From Tardiphaga robiniae (lineage in GTDB: Bacteria > Pseudomonadota > Alphaproteobacteria > Rhizobiales > Xanthobacteraceae), in NCBI RefSeq assembly GCF_001618955.1, contig NZ_LVYV01000003.1, positions 124,001 to 188,000 of the forward strand: 64,000 nt of DNA, read 5' to 3'. Below the pieces are notes generated by a model. The model was not told the DNA's origin. It was given only the letters and a program-made list of their open reading frames with translations, and made no database searches. Both the position numbers and the translations under genes were made by a program. How positions within the stretch are numbered: the stretch's first letter is position 1; each line of letters starts with the position of its first letter. This document shows, in pieces, positions 48,704 through 58,589 of this stretch.

Positions 48704-50779
48704 TTACTCCGCCGCCGTCAGCATCTGGCCGGAGGCCAGGCGGGAGCATTCCGCCATGATGGCTGACGCACGCGCGATCGGGTTGGTCAGGTAGAAGTCC
48801 TCAACGGAGGCCTTGAACGGTGTCTTGTCGACGGTGCCCCCCTTGCCCGCAAGGGTCTTGATCGCACCGGCATCGCCGGCCTCGATCTGATCGATGCGCA
48901 TCAGGTGCGGTGCAGCCTTGAAGATCGCCTGCCGCAGCGCAGCCAGCGAGTCGTAAGGCAGCTTGTGGCCGAGCACGTCGGACAATGCGCGGATCACCGC
49001 CCAGTCCTCGCGGGCATCGCCCGGCGGGAAACCGGCGCGCTCCGCCATCTGCACGCGGCCTTCGGTGTTGACGAAGATGCCGGACTTCTCGGTATAGGCC
49101 GCACCCGGCAGGATCACGTCGGCGCGATGCGCGCCGCGGTCACCATGGGTGCCGATGTAGACGACGAAGGTGCCGTCGGCGACTTTCACGTCGTCGGCGC
49201 CGAGCGAGAACAACACATCGAGCGAACCAGCCGACGTCATCTGTGCGAGGCTCAGGCTGCCAGATGTCGGCGCGAAACCGATATCGAGCGCGCCGACCGT
49301 CGAGGCCGCCATCTGCAGCACCGCAAAACCGTTCCAGCCGTCCTTGATGACACCGAAGTCCGAAGCGAGCTTGGCAGCCGCCGCGAGTACCGCAGCGCCA
49401 TCGGCACGTGCGGCCACACCGGCGCCAACCAGCACGATCGGATGCTTGGCGTTCTTCAGCACATCGGCGAAGGCGTTCTTGCCGGCGGCGAGTTCGGCCA
49501 GCGAGTCCGTGCCGGCGCCGAGATAGTCGTAGCGATAGGTCAGATCGGCCTTCTCGCCGATCACGCCGACCTTCAATGCACCGGTGCGCCATGCCTTGCG
49601 GATGCGCGCGTTGAGAACGGCGGCTTCCTTGCGCGGGTTGGCGCCCACGATCAGCAGCGCATCGGCCTGCTCGATGCCGGCGATGGTCGGGTTGAAAATG
49701 TAGGACGCGCGACCAGTGGCCGCATCAAACGCGCCCGCGCTCTGGGTCGCCAGATTGGCCGAACCCATGCTTGCGAGCAGTTGCTTCAGCGCGAACATTT
49801 CCTCGACCGCAGCGAGATCGCCAGCGATGGCGCCGATCTTCTTGCTGCCGGCCACCTTCGCAGCGATGGCACTGAACGCTTCAGCCCAGGTCGCAGCGCG
49901 CAGCTTGCCGTTGTCGCGGATATACGGACGATCGAGACGCTGCGTGCGCAGGCCGTCGACGATGTGGCGTGTCTTGTCGGAGATCCATTCCTCGTTCACG
50001 GCCTCATTGACGCGCGGCAGGATGCGCATCACTTCGCGGCCACGGGTGTCGACGCGGATCGCCGAGCCGACCGCATCCATGACATCGATGGACTGGGTCT
50101 TGCCGAGCTCCCACGGACGCGCGGCGAAAGCGTAAGGTTTCGAGGTCAGCGCACCGACCGGGCAGATATCGACGAGGTTGCCCTGCAGCTCCGAGGTCAG
50201 CGCCGTTTCCAGGAACGAAGTGATTTCCATGTCCTCGCCGCGACCGGTGGCGCCCATTTCCGGCACGCCGCAGATCTCGGCGGCGAAGCGGACACAGCGC
50301 GTGCACTGGATGCAGCGATTCATCGAGGTCTTCACGAGAGCGCCGAGATACTTGTCCTCGACGGCACGCTTGTTTTCGGCAAAGCGCGACGTGTCGACGC
50401 CGTAGCCCATCGCCTGGTCCTGCAAATCGCACTCGCCGCCCTGATCGCAGATCGGGCAATCCAGCGGGTGGTTGATCAGCAGGAATTCCATCACGCCTTC
50501 GCGTGCCTTCTTGACCATCGGCGAGCGGGTCGAGATTTCCGGCGGCTCACCCTTCGGGCCCGGACGGCAATCGCGCACGCCCCAGGCGCAGCTCGCGACC
50601 GGCTTCGGTCCGCCCTTCACCTCGACCAGGCACATGCGGCAATTGCCAGCGATCGACAGGCGCTCATGGTAGCAGAAGCGCGGGATTTCGGCGTCGGCGG
50701 CTTCACACGCCTGCAGAAGCGTGTATTCCGCGGGGACCTCGATCTCTTTGCCGTCGATGATCAGTTTCGTCATAGCCAT
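48704..50779 (-). CDS. nuoG: NADH-quinone oxidoreductase subunit G
   Basis: 691 residues. N-terminal [2Fe-2S] domain (C35-type motif [20 protein letters not shown]), the His/Cys-ligated cluster N5 ([20 protein letters not shown]), the N4 cluster region ([18 protein letters not shown]), and a molybdopterin-oxidoreductase-like domain without cofactor. Shorter than the E. coli protein (about 910), as usual for alphaproteobacteria and mitochondria. Five bases after nuoF. Confidence 0.97.
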   Translation of the reverse strand: MAMTKLIIDGKEIEVPAEYTLLQACEAADAEIPRFCYHERLSIAGNCRMCLVEVKGGPKPVASCAWGVRDCRPGPKGEPPEISTRSPMVKKAREGVMEFLLINHPLDCPICDQGGECDLQDQAMGYGVDTSRFAENKRAVEDKYLGALVKTSMNRCIQCTRCVRFAAEICGVPEMGATGRGEDMEITSFLETALTSELQGNLVDICPVGALTSKPYAFAARPWELGKTQSIDVMDAVGSAIRVDTRGREVMRILPRVNEAVNEEWISDKTRHIVDGLRTQRLDRPYIRDNGKLRAATWAEAFSAIAAKVAGSKKIGAIAGDLAAVEEMFALKQLLASMGSANLATQSAGAFDAATGRASYIFNPTIAGIEQADALLIVGANPRKEAAVLNARIRKAWRTGALKVGVIGEKADLTYRYDYLGAGTDSLAELAAGKNAFADVLKNAKHPIVLVGAGVAARADGAAVLAAAAKLASDFGVIKDGWNGFAVLQMAASTVGALDIGFAPTSGSLSLAQMTSAGSLDVLFSLGADDVKVADGTFVVYIGTHGDRGAHRADVILPGAAYTEKSGIFVNTEGRVQMAERAGFPPGDAREDWAVIRALSDVLGHKLPYDSLAALRQAIFKAAPHLMRIDQIEAGDAGAIKTLAGKGGTVDKTPFKASVEDFYLTNPIARASAIMAECSRLASGQMLTAAE

Positions 50780-50784
50780 GCGCC

Positions 50785-52110
50785 CTACTCCGCCGCGACC
50801 AGATGCGCGGGATCGAGGATGCCTTGATCGTCAAGCGTGGCCTTGCGGCTGAACTCTTCGATGCGGCGTTCGATCTCCGGGCGGAAGGCGCGGATCAGGC
50901 CCTGCACCGGCCACGCGGCGGCATCGCCGAGTGCGCAGATGGTGTGGCCTTCAACCTGCTTGGTGACTTCGAGCAGCATGTCGATCTCGCGCTTGTGGGC
51001 GCGGCCCTCGACCATGCGGCTCAGCACGCGCCACATCCAGCCGGTGCCTTCGCGGCACGGCGTGCACTGGCCGCAGCTCTCATGCTTGAAGAAGTAGCTG
51101 ATGCGGGCAATCGCCGCGACCACGTCGGTGGACTTGTCCATGACGATGACGCCGGCGGTACCGAATGACGACTTCACCGCGCGGGTGCCGTCGAAGTCCA
51201 TGATGAGTTCTTCGCAATCCGCGGCCGGGATCAGCGGGCACGATGCGCCGCCGGGGATAATCGCCAGCAGATTGTCCCAGCCGCCGCGAATGCCGCCGCC
51301 GTGCTTCTCGATCAGCTCCCTGAACGGAATGCTCATGGCGTCCTCGACGACGCAGGGCGTGTTGACGTGGCCGGAGATGCCGTAAAGCTTGGTGCCGACA
51401 TTGTTCGGACGGCCGATCGAGGCGAACCACGCCGCGCCGCGCCGCAGGATGTCCGGCGCAACAGCGATCGACTCCACATTGTTCACCGTCGTCGGGCAGC
51501 CGTAGAGACCGACATTCGCCGGGAATGGCGGCTTCAGGCGCGGCTGGCCCTTCTTGCCTTCAAGGCTTTCGAGCAGTGCAGTCTCTTCGCCGCAGATATA
51601 GGCGCCGGCACCGTGCGCGACATAGAGGTCGAACGGGAAGCCGTGGATGTTGTTCTTGCCGATCAGATTGGCCTCATAGGCCTGATCGATCGCCGCCTGC
51701 AGATGCTCGCGCTCCCGAATGAATTCGCCGCGCACATAGATATAACCGACATGGGCGCCCATGGCGCAGCCGGCGATCAGGCAGCCTTCGACCAGCGTAT
51801 GCGGATCGTGCCGCATGATCTCGCGGTCCTTACAGGTACCGGGCTCGGACTCGTCAGCATTGACGACGAGATAGCTCGGGCGGCCGTCGGCATTGTCCTT
51901 CGGCATGAAGGACCACTTCATGCCGGTCGGGAAACCTGCACCGCCGCGGCCACGCAGGCCCGACGCCTTCATCTCGTTGACGATCCAGTCGCGGCCCTTG
52001 TCGATGATGGCCTTGGTGCCATCCCAGCCGCCGCGGCGGCGTGCGCCGGCGAGACCCCAGTCGTCGAGGCCGTAGAGATTGCGGAAGATGCGGTCGTTGT
52101 CGTCGAGCAT
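50785..52110 (-). CDS. nuoF: NADH-quinone oxidoreductase subunit F
   Basis: 441 residues, binds NADH, FMN and cluster N3. Landmarks: [20 protein letters not shown] (nucleotide site), [19 protein letters not shown], and [16 protein letters not shown] (N3 cysteines). Start at 52110 (MLDDNDRIF). A short membrane-protein gene lies between it and nuoE. Confidence 0.97.
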   Translation of the reverse strand: MLDDNDRIFRNLYGLDDWGLAGARRRGGWDGTKAIIDKGRDWIVNEMKASGLRGRGGAGFPTGMKWSFMPKDNADGRPSYLVVNADESEPGTCKDREIMRHDPHTLVEGCLIAGCAMGAHVGYIYVRGEFIREREHLQAAIDQAYEANLIGKNNIHGFPFDLYVAHGAGAYICGEETALLESLEGKKGQPRLKPPFPANVGLYGCPTTVNNVESIAVAPDILRRGAAWFASIGRPNNVGTKLYGISGHVNTPCVVEDAMSIPFRELIEKHGGGIRGGWDNLLAIIPGGASCPLIPAADCEELIMDFDGTRAVKSSFGTAGVIVMDKSTDVVAAIARISYFFKHESCGQCTPCREGTGWMWRVLSRMVEGRAHKREIDMLLEVTKQVEGHTICALGDAAAWPVQGLIRAFRPEIERRIEEFSRKATLDDQGILDPAHLVAAE

Positions 52111-52121
52111 GGCTTCCTCGA

Positions 52122-52334
52122 TCAGCGATTGGATTGCTTGTAGGCGAGCATCGCGGCGCAACCGCCGAACACAACGGCCCACAACAGACTTGATTCAAGC
52201 GTGGCGTTCAAAAAGAAGCGCTGCAGCGAGAAAATGAACGCAGCTGCGACCGTCGTATGCAGTGCGATGTAGAGCCACTTGTTCATTGCCGCGTCCCCCG
52301 ACTGCGTTGCAAATTTCATCGACAGCGCGCGCAT
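52122..52334 (-). CDS. Small two-helix membrane protein between nuoE and nuoF
   Basis: 70 residues if read from the ATG at 52334, which overlaps the nuoE stop as TGATG and so would be translated by coupling; an internal start at 52286 (MNKWLYIAL) would give 54 residues. Two hydrophobic helices: [20 protein letters not shown] and [17 protein letters not shown]. It is not a core complex I subunit. The position hints at an accessory or assembly role, but no family is recognised. Confidence 0.72.
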   Translation of the reverse strand: MRALSMKFATQSGDAAMNKWLYIALHTTVAAAFIFSLQRFFLNATLESSLLWAVVFGGCAAMLAYKQSNR

Positions 52335-53140
52335 CATTTCTTCGGCTCCTTGGGATTCTTCGGATCCTTGGGAGTTCCACCTTTCGGCGGATTGGTCTTG
52401 GTCGCGTCGGCAGCCGGCGGCTTCGGCGCCGGGCGCTCCTGCACATTGGCCGACTCGGTCTGCTTCTTCGGCTCTGCATCGGCGAGCGCGGGCTCCTTCG
52501 GCATATCCAGAACCTTCGTGTATGTGGCGGCGCCACCGCTCGTCATCACGCGCGCGCCGCCTTCGGGCGCGGCAAACTGACGGCCGATCTGCGAACCCGG
52601 CTTCGGCGGCGTGCCGGCGGCAAAGCCGTCGATCAGCTTGTTCATGCTCTCTTTGGTGAGGTCTTCGTAGGTGTCGCTCCAGATCATCGCCATCGGGGCG
52701 TTGACGCAGGCGCCGAGGCACTCGACCTCCTCCCACGAGAAGTCGCCATCTGCGGACAGATGGAACGGGTCGTGATGGATGCGATGCTGACAGACGTCGA
52801 TCAGATCGCCGGCGCCGCGCAGCATGCAAGGCGTGGTACCGCAGACCTGAATATGCGCCTTCTTGCCGACCGGCTGCAGCTGGAACTGGGTGTAGAAGGT
52901 CGCGACTTCGAGCACGCGGATATAGGGCATTTCCAGCATGTCGGCGACGACGCGGATCGCGGCTTCCGACACCCAGCCGGCCTGCTGCTCCTGTGCGCGC
53001 CACAGGATCGCGATCACGGCCGATGCCTGACGGCCGGGCGGATAATGCGTGATCTGCTCTTTCGCCCACGCCAAATTCTCAGGCGTGAATTCAAACGAAG
53101 CGGGCTGAACTTCTTTCGGAGCCAAACGGCGGACGGACAT
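52334..53140 (-). CDS. nuoE: NADH-quinone oxidoreductase subunit E with a Pro/Lys-rich tail
   Basis: 268 residues. The first ~165 form the thioredoxin-like [2Fe-2S] N1a domain (cluster ligands in [11 protein letters not shown] and [12 protein letters not shown]). The remaining ~100 residues are low-complexity, rich in Pro, Lys, Ala and Glu, ending in [12 protein letters not shown], and look disordered. Start at 53140 ([10 protein letters not shown]). It follows the FkbM gene rather than nuoD. Confidence 0.95.
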   Translation of the reverse strand: MSVRRLAPKEVQPASFEFTPENLAWAKEQITHYPPGRQASAVIAILWRAQEQQAGWVSEAAIRVVADMLEMPYIRVLEVATFYTQFQLQPVGKKAHIQVCGTTPCMLRGAGDLIDVCQHRIHHDPFHLSADGDFSWEEVECLGACVNAPMAMIWSDTYEDLTKESMNKLIDGFAAGTPPKPGSQIGRQFAAPEGGARVMTSGGAATYTKVLDMPKEPALADAEPKKQTESANVQERPAPKPPAADATKTNPPKGGTPKDPKNPKEPKK

Positions 53141-53150
53141 GTCTAGTCTC

Positions 53151-54119
53151 TCAATGAGTGCGGCGCGCCGCGCTCGCATTCAGGCTGTTGATGCGGTCGA
53201 GCCAGAACGCACTCGATGTGCCAAACACGTTGTAGCCAACATGTGTGGACACCTTGATGCGATCGAGGATCGACAACTCGGTCACGGTTTCGAAACGGTT
53301 GGTGGCGGGATCATGCACGATCAACTTGAGCGGCGTTTGATCCAGGATAAAGCGTGAGACAGTGTGATGCGGGTCATTGCCGTGCTCTTCGCACATGATG
53401 ACCGAGTCGCCCTGCAGCAATCGCGCGCCGCCCTTGATAGCCTCGATCTCGACGCCTTCGACGTCGAGCTTGATCAGGTATTTGCCAGACATCGACACCT
53501 TGCCGTCGTCGAGCAGATTATCGAGCGAGATCACAGGCACTTCCTCGCCGCCGGCATTGGGATCACCGGCGATGCTGAAGGCTTCGTGCTTGGTGCCCGA
53601 CAGATGTGCCGTGCCGCGCTGCGAACCGATCGCGCATTTGATGACGTCGAACCGGTCACCATTGATCCTGGCATTGTTGGCGAGCTTGGCGAAATTATCG
53701 AATGACGGCTCGATCGCAATCGCCTTGTGCGAGCCGAACGGCGCGCTCGACACCAGCACCGACCAGTATCCATAATTCGCGCCGCAATCGAGCAGCGTGT
53801 AATCGACGTCGATCGAGTTCCGGAACAACACCTCAAGCTCGTCTTCATAGGAGAACGTGCGGTTGAGCAACTTGCTCCAGTAGCCATCGCCGAACGGGAA
53901 CGCGAACAGCGCATCCGCATTCAGCTTCACCACGAGATCCCGCGCCGGCAGCACCGTCCTGCGCATCAGGTTGGCGCACATGTTGTAGCCGCGATGCGAG
54001 AACGACGACGAGATCTTCGAGCCAACCACCAGCGCACATGCCATCGCACGTTCCCAGAGATTCACGCTCTGGAGAACGCCGGACGCCCGGTCAAACTGGA
54101 TGGGAGGCGTCAGCGTCAC
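53151..54119 (-). CDS. FkbM family methyltransferase inserted in the nuo operon
   Basis: 322 residues. SAM-dependent methyltransferase fold: motif [12 protein letters not shown] at about residues 109-119, acidic AIEPSFDNF (ribose-binding Glu), and the FkbM-type [12 protein letters not shown] at 217-228. The first 100 residues are an extra N-terminal region without a clear signal peptide. FkbM proteins usually O-methylate sugars or secondary metabolites; the substrate here is unknown. Its start overlaps the stop of the small secreted-protein gene by four bases, and nuoE starts 10 bases after its stop, so it is locked into the complex I transcript. Confidence 0.88.
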   Translation of the reverse strand: MTLTPPIQFDRASGVLQSVNLWERAMACALVVGSKISSSFSHRGYNMCANLMRRTVLPARDLVVKLNADALFAFPFGDGYWSKLLNRTFSYEDELEVLFRNSIDVDYTLLDCGANYGYWSVLVSSAPFGSHKAIAIEPSFDNFAKLANNARINGDRFDVIKCAIGSQRGTAHLSGTKHEAFSIAGDPNAGGEEVPVISLDNLLDDGKVSMSGKYLIKLDVEGVEIEAIKGGARLLQGDSVIMCEEHGNDPHHTVSRFILDQTPLKLIVHDPATNRFETVTELSILDRIKVSTHVGYNVFGTSSAFWLDRINSLNASAARRTH

Positions 54120-54406
54120 TGTTTGACCTCAACCTCATCACCGATTGCGTGACGGCACGACCAGTTCTCACCCACGGGAGCCGGTCGGCCAAAGCGGCGC
54201 GCAATCACGGGGCCGTTGTTGCAGGTGCAATCACCGTTCGACAAAACGAAGCTCTCAACGCCGCCCAGATCGCCGCTGGCGATTTCCTGGAAGCCGGCTG
54301 GCAGCTTCTTGAAGGCAGCATAGTGCGCGCAGCCGAGCTCGGCCGCGAAAGCGGGCAATCCGATCAGACCTGTCATAGCCAGACTGAGACCCGCAGTCAC
54401 GTTCAT
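54116..54406 (-). CDS. Small exported protein coupled to nuoD
   Basis: 96 residues. Signal peptide of about 21 residues (hydrophobic core [14 protein letters not shown], cleavage near AFA-AEL). Four cysteines at about 26, 60, 62 and 84 ([18 protein letters not shown]) could form two disulfides in the periplasm. The start overlaps the nuoD stop and the stop overlaps the FkbM start, each by four bases, so it is translationally coupled on both sides. No family recognised. A periplasmic product inside the nuo operon is unexpected. Confidence 0.78.
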   Translation of the reverse strand: MNVTAGLSLAMTGLIGLPAFAAELGCAHYAAFKKLPAGFQEIASGDLGGVESFVLSNGDCTCNNGPVIARRFGRPAPVGENWSCRHAIGDEVEVKQ

Positions 54407-55596
54407 CGATCGACCTCTCCGAACACGATATCGAGCGAACCGAGGATGGCAGAGACGTCGGCGAGCAGATGGCCGCGGCACATGAAGTCCATGGCCTGCA
54501 GATGCGCAAAGCCCGGCGCACGGATCTTGCACTTGTACGGCTTGTTGCTGCCGTCGGAGACGAGATAGACGCCGAACTCACCCTTCGGCGCTTCGACGGC
54601 GGCATAGACTTCGCCTTCCGGCACGCGGAAGCCTTCGGTGTAGAGCTTGAAGTGATGGATCAGCGATTCCATCGAGCGCTTCATCTCGCTGCGGCGCGGC
54701 GGGAAAATCTTGTTGTCCTCGACGGCGACAGCACCCTGCCCGTCCGCGGCGCGCATCTTGGCGATGCACTGCTTCATGATCTTGGTCGACTGCCGCATCT
54801 CTTCGACGCGGATGCAGTAACGATCGTAGCAATCGCCGTTCTTGCCGATCGGAACGTCGAATTCCATTTCGGCGTAGCACTCATAAGGCTGCGACTTGCG
54901 CAGATCCCAGGCGGCGCCGGAGCCGCGCACCATCACGCCGGAGAAGCCCCACTTCCAGGCGTCTTCCAGCGACACCACGCCGATATCGACGTTGCGCTGC
55001 TTGAAGATGCGGTTACCAGTGAGCAGCGTCTCGAGATCGTCGAGCACCTGCGGGAAGGCATCGCACCAGGCATCGATGTCGTTGATCAGCTTGGGCGGCA
55101 GATCCTGATGTACGCCGCCGATACGGAAGAATGCGGCATGCATGCGCGAGCCCGAGGCACGCTCATAGAACACCATCAGCTTCTCGCGCTCTTCGAAACC
55201 CCATAGCGGCGGGGTCAGCGCGCCGACGTCCATCGCCTGCGTGGTGATGTTGAGAAGATGCGACAAGATACGGCCGATTTCGGAATACAGCACGCGGATC
55301 AACTGGCCGCGGCGCGGCACGGTAATGCCGAGCAGCTTTTCAGCAGCCAGACAGAACGCGTGTTCCTGGTTCATCGGCGCGACGTAATCGAGCCGGTCGA
55401 AATACGGGATCGCCTGCAGATAGGTCTTCTGCTCGATCAGCTTCTCGGTGCCGCGGTGAAGCAGGCCGATATGCGGATCGACGCGCTCGACGACTTCACC
55501 GTCGAGCTCCAGCACCAGGCGGAGCACGCCGTGCGCGGCCGGATGCTGCGGTCCGAAGTTGATCGTGAAATTGCGAACGTTGGGTTGTTCGGTCAT
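54403..55596 (-). CDS. nuoD: NADH-quinone oxidoreductase subunit D
   Basis: 397-residue 49-kDa-type subunit that forms the quinone pocket with NuoB. Landmarks: [20 protein letters not shown] (quinone-site His), [12 protein letters not shown], and the C-terminal IVFGEVDR typical of the family. Overlaps nuoC by four bases. Confidence 0.97.
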   Translation of the reverse strand: MTEQPNVRNFTINFGPQHPAAHGVLRLVLELDGEVVERVDPHIGLLHRGTEKLIEQKTYLQAIPYFDRLDYVAPMNQEHAFCLAAEKLLGITVPRRGQLIRVLYSEIGRILSHLLNITTQAMDVGALTPPLWGFEEREKLMVFYERASGSRMHAAFFRIGGVHQDLPPKLINDIDAWCDAFPQVLDDLETLLTGNRIFKQRNVDIGVVSLEDAWKWGFSGVMVRGSGAAWDLRKSQPYECYAEMEFDVPIGKNGDCYDRYCIRVEEMRQSTKIMKQCIAKMRAADGQGAVAVEDNKIFPPRRSEMKRSMESLIHHFKLYTEGFRVPEGEVYAAVEAPKGEFGVYLVSDGSNKPYKCKIRAPGFAHLQAMDFMCRGHLLADVSAILGSLDIVFGEVDR

Positions 55597-56207
55597 GGCT
55601 TGACCTCTGCCTTCTCGTCACCCGGCAGCACGGGATAATCCGCGCCTTCCCAGGGCGAGAGGAAATCGAATTTGCGGAATTCCTGGTTGAGCCGGACCGG
55701 CTCGTACACCACCCGCTTCTCCTGGTCGTCGTAACGAACCTCGACGAAGCCTGTGAGCGGGAAGTCCTTGCGCAGCGGATGGCCGTCGAAACCGTAATCG
55801 GTCAGCAGCCGGCGCATGTCGGGATGACCGACAAAGATCACGCCATAGAGGTCATAGGCTTCGCGCTCGAACCAGTCAGCGCCGGGAAACACCGAAATGA
55901 TCGACGGCACCTGAGTTGTTTCGGATGCGAGCGCCTTCACGCGGATGCGCGTATTCAGCGTCGGCGACATCAGGTGATAGACAACGTCGAAGCGCTTTTC
56001 GCGACCGGGATAGTCGACAGCCGTCGCATCGGTGAAATTGACGAAGCGGCAGCGCGGATCGTCACGCAGGAACTGCGCGACCTCGACGATCTTCGATGTT
56101 TCCACCGCAATCGTCAGCTGGCCGAACGCCACCTCATGCGCGAGCGCGGCACCCGGCAGGGCGCCGACAATCGTCTGACCCAGTGTGTCGAGCCTCACAT
56201 CGTCCAT
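55593..56207 (-). CDS. nuoC: NADH-quinone oxidoreductase subunit C
   Basis: 204 residues, 30-kDa-type subunit. Signature [20 protein letters not shown] and [19 protein letters not shown] stand-alone gene here, not fused to nuoD as in E. coli. 26 bases after nuoB. Confidence 0.97.
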   Translation of the reverse strand: MDDVRLDTLGQTIVGALPGAALAHEVAFGQLTIAVETSKIVEVAQFLRDDPRCRFVNFTDATAVDYPGREKRFDVVYHLMSPTLNTRIRVKALASETTQVPSIISVFPGADWFEREAYDLYGVIFVGHPDMRRLLTDYGFDGHPLRKDFPLTGFVEVRYDDQEKRVVYEPVRLNQEFRKFDFLSPWEGADYPVLPGDEKAEVKP

Positions 56208-56233
56208 GACAAAGCCTTAAGCGTTCGCGAGTC

Positions 56234-56821
56234 TTAGCGTTCAATCGTGCCGGTGCGGCGGATCTTCTTCTGCAGCAGCAGCACGCCGTAGAGAAGCGCT
56301 TCTGCGGTGGGCGGGCAGCCCGGGACATAAATGTCGATCGGCACGATACGGTCGCAGCCCCGAACCACCGAATACGAGTAGTGATAGTAGCCGCCGCCAT
56401 TGGCGCAGGAACCCATCGAGATGACGTAACGCGGCTCCGGCATCTGGTCATAGACCTTGCGCAGCGCAGGGGCCATCTTGTTGGTCAGCGTGCCGGCGAC
56501 GATCATCACGTCGGACTGACGCGGCGACGCACGTGGCGCGAAGCCGAAGCGCTCGACGTCGTAACGCGGCATCGACACCTGCATCATCTCGACCGCGCAG
56601 CAGGCGAGACCGAAGGTCATCCACATCAGCGAGCCGGTGCGCGCCCATGTGATCAGGTCGTCGGTCGCGGCAACGAAGAAGCCCTTGTCGGACAGCTCGG
56701 CATTGACCTCGAGAAAATACGGATCGTTCGCGCCGACCGGCTTGCCGGTGGACGGATCGATGATGCCTTTTGGCGCCTGCGCGATGGCGGGAGCCGAGGC
56801 TGTGACTGGGCTCAATCCCAT
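56234..56821 (-). CDS. nuoB: NADH-quinone oxidoreductase subunit B
   Basis: 195 residues from [10 protein letters not shown] (start 56821). Holds the terminal [4Fe-4S] cluster N2, with the tandem cysteines in [10 protein letters not shown] and the further ligands in [10 protein letters not shown] and [12 protein letters not shown]. The N-terminal ~35 residues are variable. The start lies inside the nuoA coding end (10-base overlap). Confidence 0.97.
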   Translation of the reverse strand: MGLSPVTASAPAIAQAPKGIIDPSTGKPVGANDPYFLEVNAELSDKGFFVAATDDLITWARTGSLMWMTFGLACCAVEMMQVSMPRYDVERFGFAPRASPRQSDVMIVAGTLTNKMAPALRKVYDQMPEPRYVISMGSCANGGGYYHYSYSVVRGCDRIVPIDIYVPGCPPTAEALLYGVLLLQKKIRRTGTIER

Positions 56822-57177
56822 TCGAGCGCGCCTTTCTTCCATTCGTAGGCGAAACCGATGGTGAGCACGCCGAGAAACACGATCATCGACCAGAAGCCGG
56901 TTGCGCCAAGCTTGCCGAAGGCCACTGCCCACGGAAACAGAAAGGCGACTTCCAGATCGAAGATGATGAAGAGAATCGCCACCAGATAGAACCGCACATC
57001 GAACTTCATGCGCGCGTCGTCAAAAGCGTTGAATCCGCATTCATAGGCGGACAGCTTTTCCGGATCTGGCTGCTGGTAGGCGACAAGAAATGGCGCGATC
57101 AGCAAGGCCAGACCGATGACGGATGCTATGCCGATAAAGACCACAAGTGGGAGATAATTATGCAAGATGCCGTTCAT
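56812..57177 (-). CDS. nuoA: NADH-quinone oxidoreductase subunit A
   Basis: 121 residues, three membrane helices, with the conserved [20 protein letters not shown] loop and [12 protein letters not shown]. First gene of the operon; CAGGAG lies about 15 bases before the ATG. The 231-bp gap upstream holds its promoter, which I cannot place with certainty, and separates it from the SOS-boxed small genes on the same strand. Confidence 0.97.
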   Translation of the reverse strand: MNGILHNYLPLVVFIGIASVIGLALLIAPFLVAYQQPDPEKLSAYECGFNAFDDARMKFDVRFYLVAILFIIFDLEVAFLFPWAVAFGKLGATGFWSMIVFLGVLTIGFAYEWKKGALEWD

Positions 57178-57408
57178 CGGCGAGCCTTACTCCTGCGGCC
57201 CTGACTTTGCCACAGATTCGAACATTGGAATGGTTCTGAGCCTTAGCGCAGCGCAACAAGCCATGCAAGACAAGGGATGTTGACAGTTTCATGCTCTGCC
57301 ATGCGCGGCGCGACGATTGAAACGCAACCTTGCCGATGCATCGCCGGCTGCGACAAACCTTCCGCAGATTCTCAAAAATCCGGCATGACTTCTCAACCAC
57401 CGGGACCG

Positions 57409-57618
57409 TCAAACCTCGCCCGTCGGCGGGTCGGACCTGGCGCTCCTTCCCGGCAACATCAAGCCCTCCAGTTCGGCGCGTTTCCGCACCAGCAGCAACT
57501 CCGCGGCGGCGTTGTCCATGCCCGCCTGTCGCAACAGACGGATCGCCGCGCCGAGCTCGGCGATCTGCGCCCGCAATGTGATGATCCTGAGCTGCGGCGG
57601 CTCGCTCACGCCGGACAT
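57409..57618 (-). CDS. Small helical protein B, paralogue of the preceding gene product
   Basis: 69 residues. Mostly one long amphipathic, Leu/Ala/Arg-rich helix (LRIITLRAQIAELGAAIRLL, then RQAGMDNAAAELLLVRKRAE) and a polar tail. It aligns by eye with protein A (57606-57797): shared IRLLxxAGxDxAxAxxxLxRxxAxL pattern. The two genes overlap by 13 bases, so they are co-translated. No known family; a coiled-coil heterodimer is a reasonable guess. Controlled by the LexA-boxed promoter upstream of protein A. Confidence 0.72.
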   Translation of the reverse strand: MSGVSEPPQLRIITLRAQIAELGAAIRLLRQAGMDNAAAELLLVRKRAELEGLMLPGRSARSDPPTGEV

Positions 57619-57797
57619 GCCAGCCCCTCACGCTCCGCAATGAGCACCAGCAGATCGGCCTGCATCCGTCGCAGGCGCATGGAGGCATTGGCACAGTCCA
57701 GCCCGGCATTGGTCAGCAGCCGGATATCCGACTGCACCCCCTTCATCTGGTAGCGCAGCCGGGCGATTCTGAAATTCAGGTTGGCGAGCTTGGTCAT
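57606..57797 (-). CDS. Small helical protein A with LexA-boxed promoter
   Basis: 63 residues from the ATG at 57797 (MTKLANLNFRIARLRYQMKG). An in-frame TTG at 57824 is rejected as start because the extra codons are the LexA box itself. Long amphipathic helix with SDIRLLTNAGLDCANASMRL, then a short hydrophobic end LLVLIAEREGLACPA. Paralogous to protein B downstream. The promoter (TTGTCA, 17 bp, TCTATA on the minus strand) has a perfect LexA box in its spacer, so the pair is predicted to be DNA-damage inducible. Confidence 0.74.
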   Translation of the reverse strand: MTKLANLNFRIARLRYQMKGVQSDIRLLTNAGLDCANASMRLRRMQADLLVLIAEREGLACPA

Positions 57798-57807
57798 TTG
57801 CGATATA

Positions 57808-57822
57808 GAACAAAAAGAGAAC
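57808..57822. promoter_or_regulatory. LexA (SOS) box between the small helical pair and the DUF3072 gene
   Basis: Perfect GAAC-N7-GAAC (GAACAAAAAGAGAAC). On the minus strand it lies between TTGTCA (-35) and TCTATA (-10), 11 bases from the first start codon. It is 50 bases upstream of the divergent DUF3072 gene, which could share the control. Confidence 0.8.
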
Positions 57823-57872
57823 AAATTGACAAGCCATTGTTTCGACCCAGATCGGATTTTTTGGAGGTTCCC

Positions 57873-58148
57873 ATGACCCCTGCTTTAATGACCCTGGCTT
57901 TGAAGACCCCGACTTTGAGCACCCACAGTGAGATTGTCGTCCCCGCGACTGCGGCATCGGTATCGTCGTATGAGAGCCTGCCGGATCGCCTCTCCGGCCC
58001 GATGACCCGCGGCCAGGCGCTGACGCTGAAATCGCTGGCGATCGAGGCCTATCAGCCCAAACAATTCGAAAAGGACCTGACGCGCGCTGAAGCCGCCCGG
58101 CGAATCGAGGCGCTGAAGCAGGAAATCGCGTTGGCAGATTCGTTCTGA
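57873..58148 (+). CDS. DUF3072 family protein
   Basis: 91 residues. The C-terminal ~50 residues (PMTRGQALTLKSLAIEAYQP, then KQFEKDLTRAEAARRIEALK) match my memory of DUF3072, a small family of unknown function whose motif looks like a helical nucleic-acid or protein-binding module. The N-terminal 20 residues come from three 15-bp near-repeats (57875-57920, unit roughly GACCCTGGCTTTGAA), giving a TPAL/TLAL/TPTL pattern. GGAGG six bases before the ATG. Divergent from the SOS-boxed pair; it may share the LexA operator. Confidence 0.83.
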   Translation: MTPALMTLALKTPTLSTHSEIVVPATAASVSSYESLPDRLSGPMTRGQALTLKSLAIEAYQPKQFEKDLTRAEAARRIEALKQEIALADSF

Positions 58149-58257
58149 GCGCTGGCACGTCAAATGCCGCGCGAGACGTCTGCAACTCTATAGTTCTCTT
58201 GAGGAAACTTGTGGGGACGACCGCGGATGGACCTGAATCCCGCCATTCCCGATGGAA

Positions 58258-58334
58258 TGGCGCGAGAGACGGGACTCGAACCCGCGACCTCTGCCGTGAC
58301 AGGGCAGCGCTCTAACCAACTGAGCTACTCCCGC
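58258..58334 (-). tRNA. tRNA-Asp (GTC)
   Basis: 77-base cloverleaf on the minus strand: acceptor GCGGGAG / CTCTCGC (one G-U), D-arm AGCTCAGTTGGTTAGAGC, anticodon stem CTGCC / GGCAG around loop CTGTCAC (anticodon GTC), T-arm CGGGTTCGAGTCCCG, discriminator G and an encoded CCA. Confidence 0.97.
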
Positions 58335-58589
58335 GTGGATCGTCTGCAATCCCGCAGTGGGGCTGGACATAAAGGGACGCCCTTTTGAAGTCAAGGACGT
58401 TGCAGAACCATTCCCCGGGACATCACTAGAGGGCGTCGCTGCAGGCTGTGCGAGAAGGCCGTTTTAAGGCCGGAAATGCAAATAAGCCCCTGTTTGCAGG
58501 CAAAACAGCGGGGCGGCATCGCTCCGAATCGTTTAAGCCCTGCTGCGTCACAGGTTTAAGACAGACCACCAACGAGAAGGGCCAGATTC

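Noticed and set aside
52122-53069. A 315-codon frame overlapping nuoE in another phase
   Set aside because: Only its last 70 codons, outside nuoE, look like a protein (two membrane helices). The rest is Arg-rich shadow of nuoE, so only the short gene from 52334 is kept.
58188-58394. A 68-codon minus-strand frame over tRNA-Asp
   Set aside because: It is read through the tRNA gene itself and has no other support.
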